A stretch of 64,000 nucleotides of DNA, from contig CAWJHQ010000015.1 in the NCBI GenBank assembly GCA_963842775.1, positions 62,001-126,000 on the forward strand. Direction: 5' to 3'. The notes beneath the pieces are model-generated. The model did not search any database, was not told the origin of the DNA, and saw only the letters and a list, made by a program, of their open reading frames with translations. Numbering within the stretch: the first letter of the stretch is position 1; every line of letters starts with the position of its first letter. The DNA comes from R-RK-3 sp963842775. GTDB taxonomy: Bacteria > Pseudomonadota > Alphaproteobacteria > Rhizobiales > Rhodomicrobiaceae. The position numbers and the translations under genes are program-made. This document shows positions 38,527 through 47,814 of the stretch, piece after piece.

Positions 38527-39825
38527 ATGAGTGACGCTGTTTCCACAGCCCTGCCCTACCCCGCGCCGCGTCGTCCGGCCAGCACGCGCGACCGCCGCTG
38601 GAGCATCGTGCTGTCGCAGGAGAACCTCATCGGCGCGGCGTGCTTCATTTTCTTCCTCTGGGCGAGCACCGGACTGCGGGCGCTGCTGCCGGCTTTCCTG
38701 GCAGGCGAGCGGTACCTCTGGGCGCTGGCGGATTTCTTCGTAGTCGCCTGGTTTCTGCTCTACCCCGGACAGGTCCTTGCCTATGCGCGGCGCAACAAGA
38801 TCCTGATCTGCTGGGGAGCGCTCGCTTGCCTTTCGATGATCTGGTCGCTCAAATCGGGACCCAGCCTTTATTACGGCGTGCAGCTTCTCTTCACAATCCT
38901 GATGGGATTCTTGCTCTGCAAGGTCCAAACGCGAGCCAGGCTCATTCAGCTGCTGTTTCTGGCCCTCTTGCCGACCCAGCTGCTTTCCTTCTATATCGAG
39001 CTCGCCGCGCCGCATATGGCGCCGGGATTTCCCGGTGGCGGCGCGTTCACGCATAAAAACGTGCTGGGCAGCTTCATGCTGCTGCAGATCATCAACAGCC
39101 TCTGCCTGTTTGCGCTTGGGTGGCGGCCGCTTCTGACGGGCATCGGTTTCGTCATGGCGGCCGTGCTGCTGGTGATGTCGGGATCGGCATCCTCGCTACT
39201 CATCGCCGTGCTCATTACCGGCGGTCTGCTGCCCATGGCGCTGCTTTACAGGGCCAATGTCAATTTCGCGCGGGCCTGTATCGGCCTTGCGTGCATCGTC
39301 GCCGTGGCGGCAGCGGTGCTCATTCTTGTAAGCGGCTACGACCCGGTCAAAGCGGTGCTCGGCAGTGTCGGCAAGGACGTCACATTGACCGGCCGCACCG
39401 TTCTTTGGGATTTCGGCTGGCAGGCGTTTCTCGACCGGCCCTTGCTCGGCCACGGCTTTCGCGCCTATTGGGAGAGCGAGAAGACCACCGTTCTCCTGCT
39501 ACGCTATGTGATGCAACAGGACCTCCAGATCTTTCACAATAATTTCGTCGAGGTTGCCGTAGCATTCGGGGTCTGGGGGCCGGCTTTGCTGCTTCTGGGT
39601 CTCGCTGCCGCGTTTCACCGGTCGGTTATGGAATTTCTCACCACAAGGCTGCTGCTGGCTTTGTGGTCGGCGCTGTTCGTAATGTTCGTCGTCAGCCTGT
39701 CCTTCGCTGAGAATCCGCTTTTCAACAATCATGGATTTCTGCAGGTGCTCTTCGTTATCGCGATGGCGGCGCACGATCGTCCAGGCGCGCGGCAGGCCCC
39801 TGCCACGGCACATCGGCGGAACTGA
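38527..39825 (+). CDS. O-antigen ligase / ExoQ-like polymerase
   Basis: 432 aa with about eleven membrane segments and the large periplasmic loop typical of Wzy/WaaL/ExoQ proteins. The conserved GGGAFTHKNVLGSFMLLQI and the later LTGRTVLWDFGWQAFLDRPLLGHGFRAYWES followed by HNNFVEVAVAFGVWG match the O-antigen-ligase (PF04932) pattern, in particular ExoQ-type exopolysaccharide polymerases. It likely polymerises or ligates a surface glycan made by neighbouring enzymes. Confidence 0.88.
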   Translation: MSDAVSTALPYPAPRRPASTRDRRWSIVLSQENLIGAACFIFFLWASTGLRALLPAFLAGERYLWALADFFVVAWFLLYPGQVLAYARRNKILICWGALACLSMIWSLKSGPSLYYGVQLLFTILMGFLLCKVQTRARLIQLLFLALLPTQLLSFYIELAAPHMAPGFPGGGAFTHKNVLGSFMLLQIINSLCLFALGWRPLLTGIGFVMAAVLLVMSGSASSLLIAVLITGGLLPMALLYRANVNFARACIGLACIVAVAAAVLILVSGYDPVKAVLGSVGKDVTLTGRTVLWDFGWQAFLDRPLLGHGFRAYWESEKTTVLLLRYVMQQDLQIFHNNFVEVAVAFGVWGPALLLLGLAAAFHRSVMEFLTTRLLLALWSALFVMFVVSLSFAENPLFNNHGFLQVLFVIAMAAHDRPGARQAPATAHRRN

Positions 39826-39878
39826 GCGGGGGCTCCCGTGTTCCTGAGCAGTGACATTCGAATTGGAGGGACCAGATT

Positions 39879-40361
39879 ATGAAAATGCAAGGCTTGAAGA
39901 TGGTTGCGGCGGGTGCTTTATCCGCCCTGTTAATGGCGCCCGTTGCTTTCGCGCAGAAGAACGAAGGCGTTCGCGTCGGCGTGCTGACCTGCGAAGTGGA
40001 GGGTGGCGCCGGATTCGTCTTTGGCTCCAGCAAGGAGCTGCGCTGCCATTTCAAATCCTCGGACGGCCGCGATGAGCGCTATGTCGGGGCAATCAATAAG
40101 TTCGGCCTCGACATCGGTGTTACAGGCCCCGCGATCATGACCTGGGCGGTTCTCTCGCCCACCGACGATGTCGGTCGCGGCGCGCTTTCGGGTAATTATG
40201 TCGGCGCCTCGGCTGGGGCCAGCGTCGGTGTCGGCGCAGGTGCCAACGTTCTGGTCGGCGGCAACGACGACACGATCTCTCTGCAGCCGCTCAGTGTTCA
40301 GAGCCAGACCGGGCTGAACGCCGCTCTTGCGGTTTCCGAACTTGTGCTTGAGCCTGCTTAA
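39879..40361 (+). CDS. DUF992 domain-containing exported protein
   Basis: 160 aa with a signal peptide (MVAAGALSALLMAPVAFAQ) followed by the DUF992 domain: RVGVLTCEVEGGAGFVFGSSKELRCHFKS, INKFGLDIGVTGPAIMTWAVL, and a Gly/Ala-rich strand segment SAGASVGVGAGANVLVGG. DUF992 proteins are alphaproteobacterial periplasmic or outer-membrane proteins of unknown function. Followed directly by a strong terminator. Confidence 0.88.
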   Translation: MKMQGLKMVAAGALSALLMAPVAFAQKNEGVRVGVLTCEVEGGAGFVFGSSKELRCHFKSSDGRDERYVGAINKFGLDIGVTGPAIMTWAVLSPTDDVGRGALSGNYVGASAGASVGVGAGANVLVGGNDDTISLQPLSVQSQTGLNAALAVSELVLEPA

Positions 40362-40386
40362 GGCCCGCCCGCATCGATGAACAAGC

Positions 40387-40412
40387 AAAGGCGCCTCGCA
40401 AGGCGCCTTTTT
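40387..40412 (+). terminator. Intrinsic terminator after the DUF992 gene
   Basis: Perfect 10-bp stem AAAGGCGCCT / AGGCGCCTTT with a 4-nt loop (CGCA), ending in a T run, 26 bp after the stop codon. It lies between convergent genes, and the A-rich left arm may allow it to stop the minus-strand TPR-methyltransferase transcript as well. Confidence 0.85.
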
Positions 40413-40427
40413 CATGCCGGGCGCGAA

Positions 40428-42224
40428 TTACGTCTTCTCGCACCAGATCTGATACATCGCGTCGAAGGTACGCGCGTGCTTCTCCTCGAACGTCGCCCAA
40501 CTGGCAAGGCTCCCCGGCTTTTTCTCCTCTGGATAGGCCGTGAGGAACGCTGCGGTTATCAGCGGCGGCAGGCTGAATCCCCGGAAAATGAGGCCGTTCT
40601 GCTCCAGAAACGCCCCGACCTCGGACAGAAAGATCGGCCGCTCATGCTCGTGCAGGACGAGATCGCGGAAATTGCTCAGCGTGTAGAAATCATAGGATGA
40701 GGTGAGTTCGCTGCCCCGCTCCAGGAGTCCGGCGCGAAAGCTGCGCGCCGCCTCGTCGTCGCAGGCGGGGCCGGGATAGGCAGGGTCACGCCGCATTTCA
40801 CTGATGCCCTGCCGAGAGACGGCGCTGTAGAGCCCTGCGAGCATCAGTCCGCCGGGGCGCAGCAGCCGGATGAGCGCCTGCCATCCCTTGAACGGTTCAG
40901 CCATGTGATGCAGGACCCCGACCGCCTCGATGATGTCGAACGGCCCCGCCTCCTCAGGGATGTTCTGAAGATCGGCTTGCGCGAAATCCAGATTGCCAGC
41001 TTCGAACCGCGCCGCCCTGGCCTTGGCGTAGGCGAGGCTCCGCCGGCTCAAATCCACGGCGAGCACCTGGGCGTTCGCGCCGTAGCGCACGCCGGCGGCG
41101 ATAGCGTGCTTGCCAGTGCCCGCGCCGGCGATCAGCACGCGGAACGGCCCATCGAGGAAGCCAAGTTTTTCCGGCGGTACGAAGCCCTCCAGCATCGCCC
41201 TGGCGCTACCCTCGCGCGGCATTTGCAGGCTCGTCCAGCGCGGGTAGGGATACGCCTCATATTGGGCGGCGACCTTGCGCGAGGTCGCGTCGCCGATCAC
41301 GCCGAGCGCCGGAATGTCAGCCGCGAACCGCACCTCTTGCTCATCTTCGCTGAATTGCGCGGCGAGCAGGTCGCCCAGTGCACGCGGACGTATCACGCGG
41401 CAAATTTCCGGTGAAAGCCTCAGATCCAGTGCGTCATGCGGCCGGTAAAGCAGCAGGAGCATCAGGCGCCGGGCCTCGTCCGGCGCACCAGCCTGAAGCG
41501 TAGCCCAGTCGACCTTGAGGCTGGAGAGCGCCTGGATTTCTTCTGCGCTGACGGCAAAGACGTGCTCATTGTTGAGGCACTGCCGGATGAGAGCCATCAC
41601 GAAGCCTGTCAGCGCCTTATCCTCGAAGCGCTGGACCGGCACGTCGAGCAGCAGAACGCGCCGCATCGCAGTGAGCAGCCGTTCGAGGCCGGGATGCTTA
41701 TTGATGCCGTGACTCAAAGCGCTCAACAGGAGCGGCTGGCTGAGCGTCTTCTCCGTCCGCCGTACCAGCCAATCCCGAGCGGCTTCGAGCCCATGTCCCG
41801 CCTCGGCACGGGCGATCGCTTCGCCCAACGGCGACTGCACCTGGAGATGTGCGATGGCCCCCGCGGCGAGAGGCTGCAAATCGATGCGGTCGAAGGCGAA
41901 AGCCGCAAGCAGGCCGCGCGGATCGAGGTCGCCGGGCGCTTGCAGCGCATAACGTGCCAGCAGCAGCGCCAGCCGCTGCGCTGGGTCGAACCAGTTCGGG
42001 CGAAGCCGGAGCGCCTGCGTCAGCAGCACCGCGGCTTCGTCGATGTCGCCGAGGCGCTCCTTGGCGCTTGCCAGATTGAACAGCGGCACCGGATTGCGCG
42101 GATCAGCGTCGCGCGCCTTGGCATAAGCCTCTGCCGCAAGATGAAAGCGCCCGGCGCGGAAGGCGACCTTGCCCTGGCCGAGGAAATCAGGTGATGGTGG
42201 TTTTACGCGGCTCGCCGGTTTCAT
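40428..42224 (-). CDS. TPR-repeat class I SAM methyltransferase
   Basis: 598 aa. Residues 10-90 are tetratricopeptide repeats (GKVAFRAGRFHLAAEAYAKA and DEAAVLLTQALRLRPNW). The middle of the protein is helical and unassigned. From about residue 300 a SAM-dependent methyltransferase begins: VLIAGAGTGKHAIAAGVRYG (motif I), VLAVDLSRRSLAYAKARA, FAQADLQNIPEEAGPFDIIEAVGVLHHMAEP, and LRPGGLMLAGLYS. AAQYEAYPYPRWTSL precedes it and is a conserved hallmark of this TPR-methyltransferase family. The target is unknown. Confidence 0.86.
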   Translation of the reverse strand: MKPASRVKPPSPDFLGQGKVAFRAGRFHLAAEAYAKARDADPRNPVPLFNLASAKERLGDIDEAAVLLTQALRLRPNWFDPAQRLALLLARYALQAPGDLDPRGLLAAFAFDRIDLQPLAAGAIAHLQVQSPLGEAIARAEAGHGLEAARDWLVRRTEKTLSQPLLLSALSHGINKHPGLERLLTAMRRVLLLDVPVQRFEDKALTGFVMALIRQCLNNEHVFAVSAEEIQALSSLKVDWATLQAGAPDEARRLMLLLLYRPHDALDLRLSPEICRVIRPRALGDLLAAQFSEDEQEVRFAADIPALGVIGDATSRKVAAQYEAYPYPRWTSLQMPREGSARAMLEGFVPPEKLGFLDGPFRVLIAGAGTGKHAIAAGVRYGANAQVLAVDLSRRSLAYAKARAARFEAGNLDFAQADLQNIPEEAGPFDIIEAVGVLHHMAEPFKGWQALIRLLRPGGLMLAGLYSAVSRQGISEMRRDPAYPGPACDDEAARSFRAGLLERGSELTSSYDFYTLSNFRDLVLHEHERPIFLSEVGAFLEQNGLIFRGFSLPPLITAAFLTAYPEEKKPGSLASWATFEEKHARTFDAMYQIWCEKT

Positions 42225-42298
42225 GGCCGGATGCGTAGCTTATCGCCGCGCAAAAGCCAAGCGCGAGAGGCAGCCCGTTGGCGCCATGCATAACTGCT

Positions 42299-42856
42299 TC
42301 AGCAGCCTTGGGGCGTATCGGCGCCGCGGCCCGGCTTGAATTTGTCCTCGATGATCTCGACGAGCCTTTCGTAGAACGGCTTCTCGGCGGTCGGGAAGGT
42401 GATGCTGAGGGCATTGATGATCTTATTGCCGCAGGAAAACATCACTTTCTGGTAGTAGATGTTTTCGCCGCGAAAGCCTGAAAGCACGAACCAGGTCTGG
42501 CCCGTCGGACTGTAGTCCATCCGGTCATAGCCGCCGAATTCCTGCAGGATTACCTTGCGGTATTCTGCCGGCGAGAAATTCTCTGCATTGTGAGTGCCGA
42601 ATACGACGATCTTGGCCCGCCCATCCTTGGAATTGAAGGTCTGGCCGCCGCCATTTTCCGGAAGCTGCCCGGCGTCGAACAGCGCGGCGGGGTAGTGGAA
42701 GCTGTAGCCGAACCGCGCATTCTGATAGGTGATCCAGCGCTCCTCCGCGGTTGGCGCATGCTTCGCCGCCCACGCCGCCATCCCAAACAGCACCAGAACG
42801 AAGAAAGCGAATGGCGCCGCCCACGCCCATTGCGGGCGGGAAGTTGTTGTTCGCAT
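42299..42856 (-). CDS. Exported protein, paralogue of the 43158-43721 gene
   Basis: 185 aa. N-terminal signal or anchor (AWAAPFAFFVLVLFGMAAWA). The body contains YQNARFGYSFHYPAALFD, RAKIVVFGTHNAENFSPAEY, EFGGYDRMDYSPTGQTWFVLSG, NIYYQKVMFSCGNKIINALSITFP, ending RGADTPQGC. It shares roughly half its residues with the gene 300 bp upstream, including the YYQKV-FSCGN core, so the two arose by tandem duplication. I do not recognise the family. The two Cys (FSCGN and C-terminal PQGC) are kept in both copies and may form a disulfide in the periplasm. Confidence 0.7.
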   Translation of the reverse strand: MRTTTSRPQWAWAAPFAFFVLVLFGMAAWAAKHAPTAEERWITYQNARFGYSFHYPAALFDAGQLPENGGGQTFNSKDGRAKIVVFGTHNAENFSPAEYRKVILQEFGGYDRMDYSPTGQTWFVLSGFRGENIYYQKVMFSCGNKIINALSITFPTAEKPFYERLVEIIEDKFKPGRGADTPQGC

Positions 42857-42934
42857 ATCAGCCCTCTAAACTTAAATCCGCTTCGGACAATACTATGTCC
42901 GATCGGGAGCGAGAGGCCAATCAAAGCTGCGTCA

Positions 42935-43045
42935 GCTAGTGCATCGATCCAAACGGAGGCTGCAGCCGGAGTTTGGAAAAATTGATGCAAAACAAAGAGC
43001 TAGGGCACGGGCACGTGAACGAAGTGAATGTGTCAGTGCACTAGC
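42935..43045. repeat. Dispersed repeat copy A with 9-bp terminal inverted repeats
   Basis: 111 bp between the two paralogous exported-protein genes. Ends are exact inverted repeats GCTAGTGCA (42935-42943) and TGCACTAGC (43037-43045). The interior (ATCGATCCAAACGGAGG ... GAACGAAGTGAATGTGTC) recurs in reverse orientation at about 62100-62206 with roughly nine differences over ~103 bp. Too short to encode a transposase, so it is MITE- or REP-like. Confidence 0.85.
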
Positions 43046-43157
43046 ACAAAATAGTCCGAGGTCGGTGCAATCGGACCCAACGCAACCACAAAGGGAGCTG
43101 ATGGGTTACGGCGGATCCGATTGACACCACGCCTGACGGCGGCCGAGCCGGGTGAAA

Positions 43158-43721
43158 TTATCGGCAGCCTACCGGCGTATCCCTGCCCAGGCCGGGCCGG
43201 AAATTGTCTTCCATGACCTCGACCAGCCCTTCATAGAAATCCCGGTCGGCGGTGGGAAATGTGATGCTGAGAACGTTGATGATCCGATTGCCGCAGGAAA
43301 ACAGCACCTTCTGATAATAGATGTTTCCGCCGCGATAGCCCGACAGCACGAACCAAGTCTGGCCCTTTGGGCTGTAATCAAGCTGCTCGTAACCGCCGAA
43401 CTCGCCCAGTATCGCCGCGCGATACCCGGCCAGCGTGAAGCCTTCGTCGTTTTCGACGGCCGATACGACGATCTTGGCCCGCTTGTCGGGCGAGAGGAAG
43501 GTCTTGGCCTCCGTACCGGCAGCGATTGCCTGCGGTTCGAAGAATGTCGAGGGGTAATAGAAATTATAGCCAAGACTATCGTTCACATAGGTGACCCAGC
43601 CATCTTCCGGCATCTGCTGATATTTGGGCGCAGCCGATACCGGCGCCATGCCCAAAAGGACAATGGCGACTGCGGCGGAAATAAATGTTCCGCAAATCCT
43701 GGCCGTGGATAGGTTTTTCAT
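43158..43721 (-). CDS. Exported protein, paralogue of the 42299-42856 gene
   Basis: 187 aa with a cleavable signal (ISAAAVAIVLLGMAPVSAAP). Body: YVNDSLGYNFYYPSTFFEP, RAKIVVSAVENDEGFTLAGY, EFGGYEQLDYSPKGQTWFVLSGYRGGNIYYQKVLFSCGN, ending GRDTPVGC. It mirrors the neighbouring paralogue across its length. Unlike that protein, the signal looks cleavable. Family not recognised; probably periplasmic or outer membrane. A MITE-like repeat separates the pair. Confidence 0.72.
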   Translation of the reverse strand: MKNLSTARICGTFISAAVAIVLLGMAPVSAAPKYQQMPEDGWVTYVNDSLGYNFYYPSTFFEPQAIAAGTEAKTFLSPDKRAKIVVSAVENDEGFTLAGYRAAILGEFGGYEQLDYSPKGQTWFVLSGYRGGNIYYQKVLFSCGNRIINVLSITFPTADRDFYEGLVEVMEDNFRPGLGRDTPVGCR

Positions 43722-43947
43722 CGTCCTGCCTCTTCGATGCTTCGCTCAATCAACCGGCGCGAGCCGCGCCCGGTCACTTCGAAATCTGAGCTAGCTACGA
43801 GGACGAGAGAAAAAGGTTTCAGCGAAAAACGGCGTTTGGGCGGAGGGCGCCGCTTTCTTGCCTAGCGATCAGGGCGACGCATGGAAGCGGGAGCGAGTGC
43901 CAAGCATAATCGGCACAGCGACAAGCGAAGCAGAAGAATCATCTCGG

Positions 43948-44890
43948 CTATTGCGTAACCAGCGGAAAGCGCTTGAAGAATTTCCAACTGATGTCGGCGG
44001 CCGAGATATCCTGGTTGGCGCGGCCCAGCATGGAACGCAGCATCGGCCGGTTGCCGATCTGAGCACCGGGAGGCACGTGGCCGCCGCCTTCCACCGTCAG
44101 CAGCACCACCGGGGAGCCGGACTGGCATTCGGCGAACTGCCGGGCGATCACGGTCGAGCCATCGGAATCATCCTTGTTGGGCAACGGCTTCTCCTGCGAT
44201 CTGCCCTCGCAGCCATTGCGGCGCTGCCAGAAATCGACGGTATCGAGCGTCGACAGAACCTCACCGCGCGACCAGCGGCCGACATCGCCGCCCTCATAGG
44301 GGTTGACGGGATCCTCGGTGGAATTGATGACGATGAGCGGCGTGCCGCCGCCGGGCCGGCACCCATCCGCGACCTCCTTCGGCATATTGGCGATGACGGC
44401 CGCATAAGCCGCGAAAATGCCGGGCGACTGGCATGCGACGCGATAGGTCATCATACCGCCATTGGATACGCCGAGCAGATAGATCCGCTTGGGATCGGCG
44501 ACGCCCTGGCGCACCAGATGATCGGCCAGATTACGCATGAAACGCACGTCGTCGGCGCCGTCGGTATGACCGCTGACCCCGTCGTTCCACCGTCTGCCAA
44601 CGGCATCGGGATAGACAACCGCGAACCGGTCCTGAGCGGCGAGTTCGTCCAGGCCGAAGATGCGCCGCATCGACTTGCCGTTCATCGAATCCGCCATGCA
44701 GTGCGACGACAGTCGGCATCGGCCGGCCCCGCTGCGCGCCATCGGGGAGCACCAGCGTAAAGTTCCGGTCCCGGCCGCCGGTACCGATGCTGTCATAAAA
44801 CACCTCCGCCACCGCGGAAGGTGCAAAAGATGGCATCGCGCAAACGGCCAACGCAAAAAAAGCGACGTGAAGCGGCATTTTCTTGATCAT
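43948..44890 (-). CDS. Esterase/polyhydroxybutyrate depolymerase family protein (frame broken at ~44695)
   Basis: About 313 aa after one-base correction. Exported (MIKKMPLHVAFFALAVCAMP, cleavage near VAEVF). Alpha/beta hydrolase of the LpqC/carbohydrate-esterase family 1 type: LVLPDGAQRGRPMPTVVALHGG with the oxyanion segment, break near CATGG[C], then MRRIFGLDELAAQDRFAVVYPDA, nucleophile serine in LLGVSNGGMMTYRVAC, Asp near VINSTEDPVNPYEGG, and His in GGGHVPPG. Substrate may be a polyester or feruloyl-type ester. Confidence 0.85.
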
Positions 44891-45069
44891 TGTCGGTGAT
44901 CCTGGATGCGCTGAAGACAGGAGGCATTCGAAGGCGTATACGGAGTGTTATCCATAGTTCCGGCGGCCACTGAACCGGCCGTGAATACCCCGGCATTTCA
45001 CCTATTGAGCGATTGCGGGTGATGCTGCGGCACGGTAAAACGGCCGCACGAGTTTGCTAGGAGTGAGCC

Positions 45070-45477
45070 ATGGCGAAAACAGACGCGCGGCCCATGCGGC
45101 CATTGTCGCCGCATCTTACGATCTTCCGGCCGTATATCAACATGATGATGTCGATCGTCCACCGGATCACCGGTGGGGCGAATTATTTCGGCACGCTGTT
45201 GCTGGCCGCCTGGCTGACGGCGACGGCATCGGGACCGGACGGGTTCCTCGCGGCGAACGCGGTCGCGGCCTCGCCCCTGGGGCTGCTGATCCTGGCCGGC
45301 TATAGCTGGTCGCTCATTCATCATGGGCTTGGCGGCATCCGTCATTTCATCTGGGACACGGGGCGGGGCTACGACCTCGCCACCATCCGCATGCTCTCCT
45401 GGGGCACCCTCATCGGCTCTGTGACCCTGACCGCAATCATCTGGTTCATCGGCCTGTCGAAATGGGGAGCTCTCTGA
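45070..45477 (+). CDS. sdhC: Succinate dehydrogenase cytochrome b556 subunit
   Basis: 135 aa membrane anchor of complex II. RPLSPHLTIFRPYINMMMSIVHRITGGAN includes the conserved SPH and the His of HRITG near the haem and quinone site; three helices follow, with the haem-ligand region SLIHHGLGGIRHFIWD. ATG 45070. First gene of sdhC-sdhD-sdhA; its TGA overlaps the sdhD ATG (TGATG). Confidence 0.95.
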   Translation: MAKTDARPMRPLSPHLTIFRPYINMMMSIVHRITGGANYFGTLLLAAWLTATASGPDGFLAANAVAASPLGLLILAGYSWSLIHHGLGGIRHFIWDTGRGYDLATIRMLSWGTLIGSVTLTAIIWFIGLSKWGAL

Positions 45478-45860
45478 TGGCCAGCTACCGCACCCCGCAT
45501 TCGCGGGTCAAGGGTCTCGGCTCCGCGCAAAGCGGCACCGAGCATTTCTGGGCGCAGCGCGTCACCGCCCTCGCCAATCTCGTGCTGCTGGTGTTCCTGA
45601 TCTATTCCGTCATCCGGCTGGCCGGCGAACCGCTCGATGTCGTCCGCGCCTATTTCGCCTCGCCGGTCGTCGCGATTCTGGCTTCGCTGTTCGCGATTTC
45701 ATCCACCTATCATATGCGCATCGGCATGCAGGTCATCATCGAAGATTACATCCACCAGGAAAGCACAAAGCTGATCCTGCTCGTCCTGAACACCTTTTTT
45801 GCGGTGGCTGTCGCTCTTACCTCTGTCATTGCAATCATCAAGCTGAGCCTGGGAGCCTGA
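45477..45860 (+). CDS. sdhD: Succinate dehydrogenase hydrophobic anchor subunit
   Basis: 127 aa, second membrane anchor. SYRTPHSRVKGLGSAQSGTEHFWAQRVTALANLVL is the alphaproteobacterial SdhD start; ISSTYHMRIGMQVIIEDYIH carries the haem-ligand His. Three hydrophobic helices. Starts within the sdhC stop and ends 5 bp before sdhA. Confidence 0.95.
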   Translation: MASYRTPHSRVKGLGSAQSGTEHFWAQRVTALANLVLLVFLIYSVIRLAGEPLDVVRAYFASPVVAILASLFAISSTYHMRIGMQVIIEDYIHQESTKLILLVLNTFFAVAVALTSVIAIIKLSLGA

Positions 45861-45865
45861 GAACG

Positions 45866-47709
45866 ATGGCGGAAAACGGCAAGGGTAATGGCGTCAGCGC
45901 GCCGCGCACCAACGGCCGCGCCTATCCCTTCAACGATCATACCTACGATGTCGTGGTCGTCGGCGCGGGCGGCGCCGGCTTGCGCGCGACGCTGGGCTGC
46001 GCCGAGGCGGGGCTGAAAACCGCGTGCATCACCAAGGTTTTTCCCACGCGCTCGCACACGGTCGCGGCGCAGGGCGGTATCGCGGCCTCGCTCGGCAATA
46101 TGGGGCCGGACGATTGGCGCTGGCACATGTATGACACGGTGAAGGGCTCCGACTGGCTCGGGGACCAGGACGCCATCGAATATCTCTGCCGCAACGCGCC
46201 CGCCGCGGTCTATGAGCTGGAGCATTACGGCATGCCCTTCTCGCGCACCGAGGAAGGCAAGATCTATCAGCGCCCCTTCGGCGGCATGACCACCGATTTC
46301 GGCGAAGGCCCGCCCGCGCAGCGCACCTGCGCCGCCGCCGATCGCACCGGCCACGCCATGCTGCACACGCTTTACGGCCAGTCGCTGCGCTATTCCGCGG
46401 AGTTCTTCATCGAATATTTCGCACTCGACCTGATCATGGACGACGAAGGCGTCTGCCGGGGCGTCATCGCCATGTGCATCGAGGACGGTTCGATCCACCG
46501 CTTCCGCGCCCATCGCACCATCCTGGCGACCGGCGGCTACGGCCGCACCTATTTCTCCTGCACCTCGGCCCACACCTGCACGGGCGACGGCAACGCCATG
46601 GTCTTGCGCGCCGGGCTGCCTTTGCAGGACATGGAATTCGTGCAGTTCCACCCCACCGGCATTTACGGCGCTGGCGTGCTGATCACCGAAGGCGCGCGCG
46701 GCGAGGGCGGCTATCTCACCAATAGCCAAGGCGAGCGCTTCATGGAGCGCTATGCGCCGCACGCCAAGGATCTGGCCTCGCGCGACGTGGTTTCGCGCTC
46801 GATGACGATCGAAATCCGCGAAGGACGCGGCGTCGGGCCGGACAAGGACCACATCTTCCTGCATCTCGACCATCTCGACCCGAAAATCCTGGCCGAGCGC
46901 CTGCCGGGCATCACCGAGAGCGCGAAAATTTTCGCCGGCGTCGATCTGCGCCGCGAGCCGATCCCGGTCCTACCGACGGTCCATTACAATATGGGCGGCA
47001 TCCCGACCAATTATCACGGCGAAATGGTCATGCCGGTCGGCGGCGACCCGGACGCGGTCGTGCCCGGCCTGATGGCCATCGGCGAGGCGTCCTGCGCGTC
47101 CGTGCATGGCGCGAACCGGCTCGGCTCGAATTCGCTGATCGATCTGGTGGTGTTCGGCCGCGCCGCCGCCCTGCGCTGCGCCGAAGCCATCGAACCGGGC
47201 TCGTCGCAGGCGCCGCTGCCCCGCGAAGCCGGGTGAGAAGGCCGTCACGCGCCTCGACCGCTTCCGCTATCGCCGATGGCGCCACGCCGACCGCCGCGCT
47301 GCGCCTCTCGATGCAGAAGACCATGCAGGCCAATTGCGCCGTGTTCCGCACCGAAGAGGTTCTGGTGGAGGGCCGCGACCGCATTCAGGAGGTCTGGGGC
47401 GGCGTCGAGGACATCAAGCTGTCCGACCGCTCGCTGGTGTGGAATTCCGACCTGATCGAGACGCTGGAATTCGACAATCTGATCGCCCAGGCCGCCGTGA
47501 CGGTGCACGGCGCGGTCGCGAGGCAGGAGAGCCGCGGCGCCCATGCCCGCGAGGACTTCCCCAACCGCAACGACGCCGAATGGATGAAGCACACCCTCTC
47601 ATGGGCGGATTACGGCACGCGTGCGGTGCGGCTGGGTTACCGGCCCGTCCACACGCGGACGCTGACGAATGAGGTGAAATATATCGAGCCTAAGGCGCGG
47701 GTTTATTAG
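45866..47709 (+). CDS. sdhA: Succinate dehydrogenase flavoprotein (two frame breaks, ~47231 and ~47271)
   Basis: Oxidises succinate to fumarate, with covalent FAD. FAD-binding VVVVGAGGAGLRATLGCAEAGL; flavin-linking His in PTRSHTVAAQGGIAASL; substrate loop MEFVQFHPTGIYGAGVLITEGARGEGG; MGGIPTNYHGE; and the C-terminal HGANRLGSNSLIDLVVFGRA. At about 47231 an extra G creates an early TGA, and a second extra C near 47271 shifts again; beyond it TAALRLSMQKTMQANCAVFR continues to 47709. Removing both gives 613 aa, the usual length. sdhB is not found downstream. Confidence 0.95.
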
Positions 47710-47733
47710 GCTCTCCCCCTGTTAGATGTATAT

Positions 47734-47796
47734 CGCCCGCGCTCACCGGCGGGCCGAGCACCGCGAGGCCCGTCCGAGTGCAGCGCGTTGTTAGGC
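47734..47796 (-). repeat. attC recombination site
   Basis: 63 nt. Minus-strand order: core box GCCTAAC, AA spacer, stem blocks CGCGCT, CAC, CGG and CGGGCC, an 11-nt loop (TCGCGGTGCTC), then GGCCCG, CCG, GTG, AGCGCG and GGCG. The stem pairs perfectly except for three single unpaired bases (G 47781, T 47777, A 47773) on one arm, the extrahelical bases that IntI uses to choose the strand. AA opposite GG gives the unpaired central spacer. Length is within the known attC range. Confidence 0.93.
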
Positions 47797-47814
47797 GACA
47801 TGACCCATCTCCAG

